A program made the position numbers and the translations under genes. A stretch of DNA of 64,000 nucleotides from SYAN01 sp964406345 (lineage in GTDB: Bacteria > Actinomycetota > Actinomycetes > Nanopelagicales > Nanopelagicaceae), in the NCBI GenBank assembly GCA_964406345.1, contig CAYORK010000001.1, positions 99,007 through 163,006 on the forward strand, given 5' to 3'. Shown here piece after piece: positions 56,360 through 64,000 of this stretch. The first letter of the stretch is position 1, and each line of letters starts with the position of its first letter. The notes beneath the pieces are model-generated. The model was given only the letters and a program-made list of their open reading frames with translations, made no database searches and had not been told where the DNA came from.

Positions 56360-56459
56360 NNNNNNNNNNNNNNNNNNNNNNNNNNNNNNNNNNNNNNNNN
56401 NNNNNNNNNNNNNNNNNNNNNNNNNNNNNNNNNNNNNNNNNNNNNNNNNNNNNNNNNNN
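56360..56459. other. Assembly gap 1 (100 N)
   Basis: Exactly 100 unresolved bases between the VIT-family gene and gltB. The flanks are the 55-bp duplicates, so real missing sequence may be none. No gene prediction crosses it. Confidence 0.95.
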
Positions 56460-56514
56460 ACAGATAAGCCTGACACATCAGGTGGGGCGGGCGTAGACTT
56501 CAGTCCTCTACCGG
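56460..56514. repeat. Right copy of the 55-bp repeat flanking assembly gap 1
   Basis: Identical to 56305-56359. It is followed by the gltB upstream region; the gltB ATG is at 56565 with an AAGGA ribosome site ten bases before it. Confidence 0.85.
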
Positions 56515-56564
56515 GCCATCGACGTCCCGATCGCATCTCTTGCTTTCGCGAAGGAAATCGAACC

Positions 56565-60937
<4,373 letters not shown>

Positions 60938-60945
<8 letters not shown>

Positions 60946-62395
60946 TCCAAAAGGGTTCCTCACTACCGGGCGGAAGTTGCCGGAGCGCAGACCAGTCGAC
61001 ATCCGAATCCGTGATTGGAAAGAGGTCTATCAGGATCAGGACTTCCATGAACTTCAGCGGCAGGCTGGTAGGTGCATGGATTGCGGCATACCGTTTTGCC
61101 ATCAGGGGTGTCCGCTCGGCAATCTGATTCCGGAGTGGAATGACTTGATCTGGCGAGGCGAGAAGGAAGAGGCAATCGCTCGCCTCCATGCCACCAACAA
61201 TTTTCCCGAGTTCACTGGGCGACTCTGCCCCGCTCCATGTGAGACCGCTTGTGTGATTGGCATCAATGCCGATCCTGTGACGATCAAGCAAGTGGAACTT
61301 CGCACCATCGAAGAGGCATTCGATCGAGGGCACGTCACACCTCAACAACCTGATCGCATCACGGGGAAAGTGATTGCGGTAATCGGCAGTGGTCCTGCTG
61401 GACTCGCAGCCGCGCAACAGCTCACCCGTGCGGGACACACCGTGGTGGTCTATGAACGTGCCGAGAAGATCGGTGGCCTTCTTCGGTACGGCATCCCTGA
61501 ATTCAAGATGGAGAAGCGCATCCTTGACCGTCGTCTGGCGCAGATGGAGCGAGAAGGAACGAGATTCAGACCGGGCGTGGAAGTGGGGCGCGATCTCTCT
61601 GTTTCCCAACTCAAGGCTCGGTACGACGCGATCATCATTGCGACCGGAGCGACTCAGTGGCGCGAGTTGACGATCCCTGGACGTGAGTATGAGGGTGTCC
61701 ATCAAGCGATGGAATATTTGCCTTGGGGAAACAGAGAAGCGCTCTCCGAGTTACCGGGTGAACCGCAGATCAACGCCCGTGGAAAGCGTGTCGTGATCCT
61801 CGGCGGTGGCGACACCGGAGCAGATTGCCTCGGAACCGCACTTCGCCAAGGGGCTGCCTCGGTGACACAGATTGAGATCATGCCGCGCCCAACTGAGGAA
61901 CGTCCTGACAGTCAACCGTGGCCGACCTATCCGATGGTCTACCGAGTTAGTAGCGCACACGAAGAAGGAGGAGAGAGGATCTACTCGATCGCGACGCAAG
62001 AATTCTTGGCTGATGAACAAGGTCGACTCCGTGCGCTCAAGGTCGTCGAGACACGTTTGGAAGATGGAAAGTTCATTGCGATTCCAGGGAGCGAACACGA
62101 GATCGAGTGCGAGATGGCACTTCTTGCCATGGGATTCACAGGACCGGAGCGCGTCGGATTGATTGAGGACCTAGGCCTTACCCTCAATGATCGTGGCCTG
62201 ATTGCGAGAGATGACGAGTACCAAACGAACCTTGAGAACGTCTTCGTCTGCGGAGATGCAGGTAGAGGCCAATCGCTGATCGTTTGGGCAATTGCCGAAG
62301 GAAGAAGCGCGGCAGCTGCCGTAGACCGCTATCTCACCGGGCGGAATCAGCTTCCAACCACCATTGCCGCGAGCGAACGACCCCTTGCTCTGTAA
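60938..62395 (+). CDS. gltD: Glutamate synthase small subunit
   Basis: Flavoprotein of 485 residues that takes electrons from NADPH and passes them to GltB. N-terminal cysteines for 4Fe-4S clusters are in GRCMDCGIPFCHQGCPLGN and LCPAPCETACVIG. The FAD-binding AVIGSGPAGLAAAQQLTRAG lies near residue 150, GGLLRYGIPEFKMEK follows, the NADPH-binding VVILGGGDTGADCLGTA lies near 287-303, and VFVCGDAGRGQSLIVWAI near the end closes the FAD site. The ATG at 60938 overlaps gltB, as is usual for this pair. pyk follows with its own promoter after 52 bp. Confidence 0.96.
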
Positions 62396-62435
62396 CACAG
62401 AATTTGCCATAGCACTTTAGAGAAGTAACGAAAGA

Positions 62436-62447
62436 TAGGATAAGCAC
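62436..62447 (+). promoter_or_regulatory. Candidate leaderless -10 for pyk
   Basis: TAGGAT (62436-62441) plus AAGCAC plus ATG. No ribosome site; the six-base spacing equals that of hisD, sepF and the DsbA-like gene. No clear -35. Confidence 0.55.
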
Positions 62448-63911
62448 ATGTTCGCGGCGATGAATGTGAAGCGGCGGGCAAAAATCGTCTGCACCATCGG
62501 CCCCGCTGTTGCCAACAAAGAGAAGATCGCTGAATTGATCGCGGCAGGTATGAATGTTGCTCGTCTCAATCTCTCACATGGTGACTACTCGGATCATGAA
62601 GCGGTCTATGCCTTGATTCGAGATGCTGCTGCGGCGGCGGGGCGTCCAGTCGCCATCCTGGTCGACCTCCAAGGCCCGAAGATCCGTCTGGGGAGATTCA
62701 GCAAAGGTCCACACAAGCTCTCCAAGGGCGACACCTTCATCATCACGGTTGATGAGATCGACGGTGATGCTCAACGCGCGAGCACCACATACAAAGGTCT
62801 TCCAGGTGACTGTTCGGTGGGCGATCTCATCTTGATAGATGATGGCAATGTGATGGCCCGTGTCACGAAGGTGACTGCCACGGATGTCGTCACCGAGATC
62901 GTTCAAGGTGGAAGCGTCAGTAACAACAAGGGAATCAACCTGCCTGGCGTCGCGGTCTCTGTCCCCGCCATGTCAGATAAGGATCGAGATGATCTTCGTT
63001 GGGCATTGAAAGTCGGCGCAGACATCATTGCGCTCTCATTCGTACGTCGCGGGAACGATATCGATGAAGTGCTGACCATCATGGAATCAGCCGGTACGCG
63101 CCTACCTGTCATTGCCAAGATCGAGAAGCCACAGGCGGTTGCACATCTCGATGAAATCATCGAGGCATTCGATGGATTGATGGTCGCTCGTGGCGACCTC
63201 GGAGTCGAGCTTCCCTTCGAAGACGTCCCCATGGTCCAGAAGAGATGCATCACTGCCGCCCGTGAGATGGCGAAGCCAGTGATTGTCGCAACGCAGATGT
63301 TGGACTCGATGATCAACAATCCAAGGCCAACGAGAGCAGAAGCCACTGATTGCGCCAATGCTGTCCTTGATGGTGCTGATGCTTTGATGCTTTCCGGGGA
63401 GACGAGCGTCGGCCAATTTCCGATCGAGGCAGTCCAGACGATGGCCAGGATCATCGAGAAGACAGAGAGCGAGGCTCTTGACCTCATCCCGGCTCTCAAA
63501 CATGCGCCAAAGACCAAGGGGGGAGCGATTACCAAGGCTGCAACCGAGGTAGGAATGATCATCGGTGCGAAGTACTTGGTTGCCTTCACTCAGAGCGGTG
63601 ACTCTGCAAGAAGGATGTCGCGATTGCGTTGCTCGATTCCGATGTTGGCCTGCACGCCGGAGAGCGCCACCTACAACCGTCTCGCCTTGAGTTGGGGTGT
63701 CGAGCCGATCATTGTGCCCGTCGTCAAGACGACTGACGAAATGGTGAGGCAGGTTGACCAGATCTTGATCGATAGCGGGACTGTCGCGAAAGGCGAGAGC
63801 GTCTTGATAGTTGCGGGTTCGCCGCCAGGAATTCCAGGTTCCACAAATGCCATGCGGGTACACATCATCGGCGCAGCAGTCGATGGTTCCGCGGCCGCCT
63901 ATAGGAATTAG
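62448..63911 (+). CDS. pyk: Pyruvate kinase
   Basis: Glycolytic enzyme of 487 residues making pyruvate and ATP from phosphoenolpyruvate. RRAKIVCTIGPAVANKE opens the barrel; GMNVARLNLSHGDYSDH, LVDLQGPKIRLG, IIALSFVRRGNDID, the signature IAKIEKPQAV with the catalytic Lys, and LMVARGDLGVELPFEDV follow; ATQMLDSMINNPRPTRAE and LSGETSVGQFPIEAV complete the active site. The C-terminal domain is of normal length without an extra PEP-utiliser domain. The ATG at 62448 lies six bases after TAGGAT. An in-frame ATG at 62460 (MNVKRRAK) is an alternative. The order gltB-gltD-pyk is common in actinobacteria. Confidence 0.95.
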   Translation: MFAAMNVKRRAKIVCTIGPAVANKEKIAELIAAGMNVARLNLSHGDYSDHEAVYALIRDAAAAAGRPVAILVDLQGPKIRLGRFSKGPHKLSKGDTFIITVDEIDGDAQRASTTYKGLPGDCSVGDLILIDDGNVMARVTKVTATDVVTEIVQGGSVSNNKGINLPGVAVSVPAMSDKDRDDLRWALKVGADIIALSFVRRGNDIDEVLTIMESAGTRLPVIAKIEKPQAVAHLDEIIEAFDGLMVARGDLGVELPFEDVPMVQKRCITAAREMAKPVIVATQMLDSMINNPRPTRAEATDCANAVLDGADALMLSGETSVGQFPIEAVQTMARIIEKTESEALDLIPALKHAPKTKGGAITKAATEVGMIIGAKYLVAFTQSGDSARRMSRLRCSIPMLACTPESATYNRLALSWGVEPIIVPVVKTTDEMVRQVDQILIDSGTVAKGESVLIVAGSPPGIPGSTNAMRVHIIGAAVDGSAAAYRN

Positions 63912-63917
63912 CCTCGC

Positions 63918-63923
63918 TATAAT
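63918..63923 (+). promoter_or_regulatory. Consensus -10 (TATAAT) for the tRNA gene
   Basis: TATAAT at 63918-63923 lies 9 bases before the first base of the tRNA and 7 bp after the pyk stop codon. It is the only perfect -10 consensus noted near a gene start here. The -35 region, within the pyk end, is not clear. Confidence 0.65.
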
Positions 63924-63932
63924 TTGAGTTAG

Positions 63933-64000
63933 GCCTCGGTACTCCAACGGTAGAGAGGGCGGTCTCAAACACCGCATAGTGTCGGTTCAAATCCGACTCG
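63933..64000 (+). tRNA. tRNA, anticodon CAA by folding, 3' end outside the window
   Basis: First 68 bases of a tRNA. Acceptor GCCTCGG pairs with the start of its 3' strand (TCG at the window edge, G-U then two G-C pairs). The D arm has a 3-bp stem CTC/GAG with GG in the loop. The anticodon stem GCGGT/ACCGC encloses CTCAAAC, placing CAA at positions 34-36. The variable loop is 5 nt (ATAGT). The T arm is GTCGG-TTCAAAT-CCGAC. CAA is a leucine anticodon, but leucine tRNAs normally have a long variable arm, which this lacks; amino-acid identity is therefore uncertain. Confidence 0.8.

Noticed and set aside
56305..56514. 55-bp direct repeats as insertion-sequence or phage attachment sites
   Set aside because: They end exactly at the N run and no integrase or transposase is nearby, so a contig-overlap artefact is more likely.

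Overview
The window looks like a chromosomal segment of an actinobacterium (Actinomycetota). The main evidence is gene order: DUF3040, mraZ and a division/cell-wall cluster ending ftsZ-pgeF-yggS-sepF-yggT; a lysine-rich TraR/DksA protein followed by lspA-rluD-dnaE1; a his cluster; then DsbA-like-lgt-VIT-gltB-gltD-pyk. A MurE of the meso-DAP type, a DUF6504-dnaE2-dinB mutagenesis set behind a LexA-type box, and TANNNT promoters close to start codons agree with this. Base composition is slightly above 50% GC by eye (not computed). Overlapping genes, overlapping convergent ends and divergent pairs 25-35 bp apart suggest a compact genome, as in small planktonic freshwater actinobacteria, but species or order cannot be read from the sequence.

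Layout. 1-2847 (minus): crtE-crtI-crtB (crtB cut by the window edge), making a C40 carotene. 2873-4443 (plus): metF and a CDP-alcohol phosphatidyltransferase, divergent from crtE across a palindrome. 4423-10669 (minus): a second carotenoid block (desaturase, glycosyltransferase, CruF-type hydratase, CrtA-type monooxygenase), then an alpha/beta hydrolase, a YbaK-type protein and a TauE/SafE transporter. 10737-13331 (minus): DoxX and a secreted 5'-nucleotidase-like protein. 13635-18427 (plus): DUF6504-dnaE2-dinB. 18472-18834: DUF3040. 18835-21496 (minus): a three-gene ABC-2 exporter. 21669-39008 (plus): the dcw cluster. 39027-42194 (minus): ileS. 42230-48130 (plus): traR/dksA-like, lspA, rluD, dnaE1. 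48145-53919 (plus): hisD-C-B-H-A-F-I. 53968-63911 (plus): DsbA-like, lgt, VIT, gltB-gltD, pyk, and a tRNA cut by the right edge.

How the parts fit. The two carotenoid blocks together predict an acyclic-end, hydroxylated, keto and glycosylated carotenoid. The dcw block carries peptidoglycan precursor synthesis from MurC to MurG plus FtsL, FtsI, FtsW, FtsQ, FtsZ and SepF. The his block covers seven proteins; hisG and hisE are not here. The trp genes often found between hisI and lgt in actinobacteria are absent from this place.

Most notable observations: an 18-bp perfect palindrome that supplies a -10 hexamer on both strands for crtE and metF; a recurring TANNNT plus 6-8 nt plus start codon arrangement suggesting many leaderless mRNAs; a nested hairpin leader between mraZ and rsmH; a five-decamer MraZ-type operator array; a 25-bp palindrome just upstream of the ftsZ ribosome site; an IleRS with GTHH in place of HIGH; and a class-I-shaped tRNA with anticodon CAA. 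There are two 100-N assembly gaps. The first is flanked by an exact 55-bp duplication and is probably a scaffolding artefact; the second removes the iron-sulfur region of gltB.
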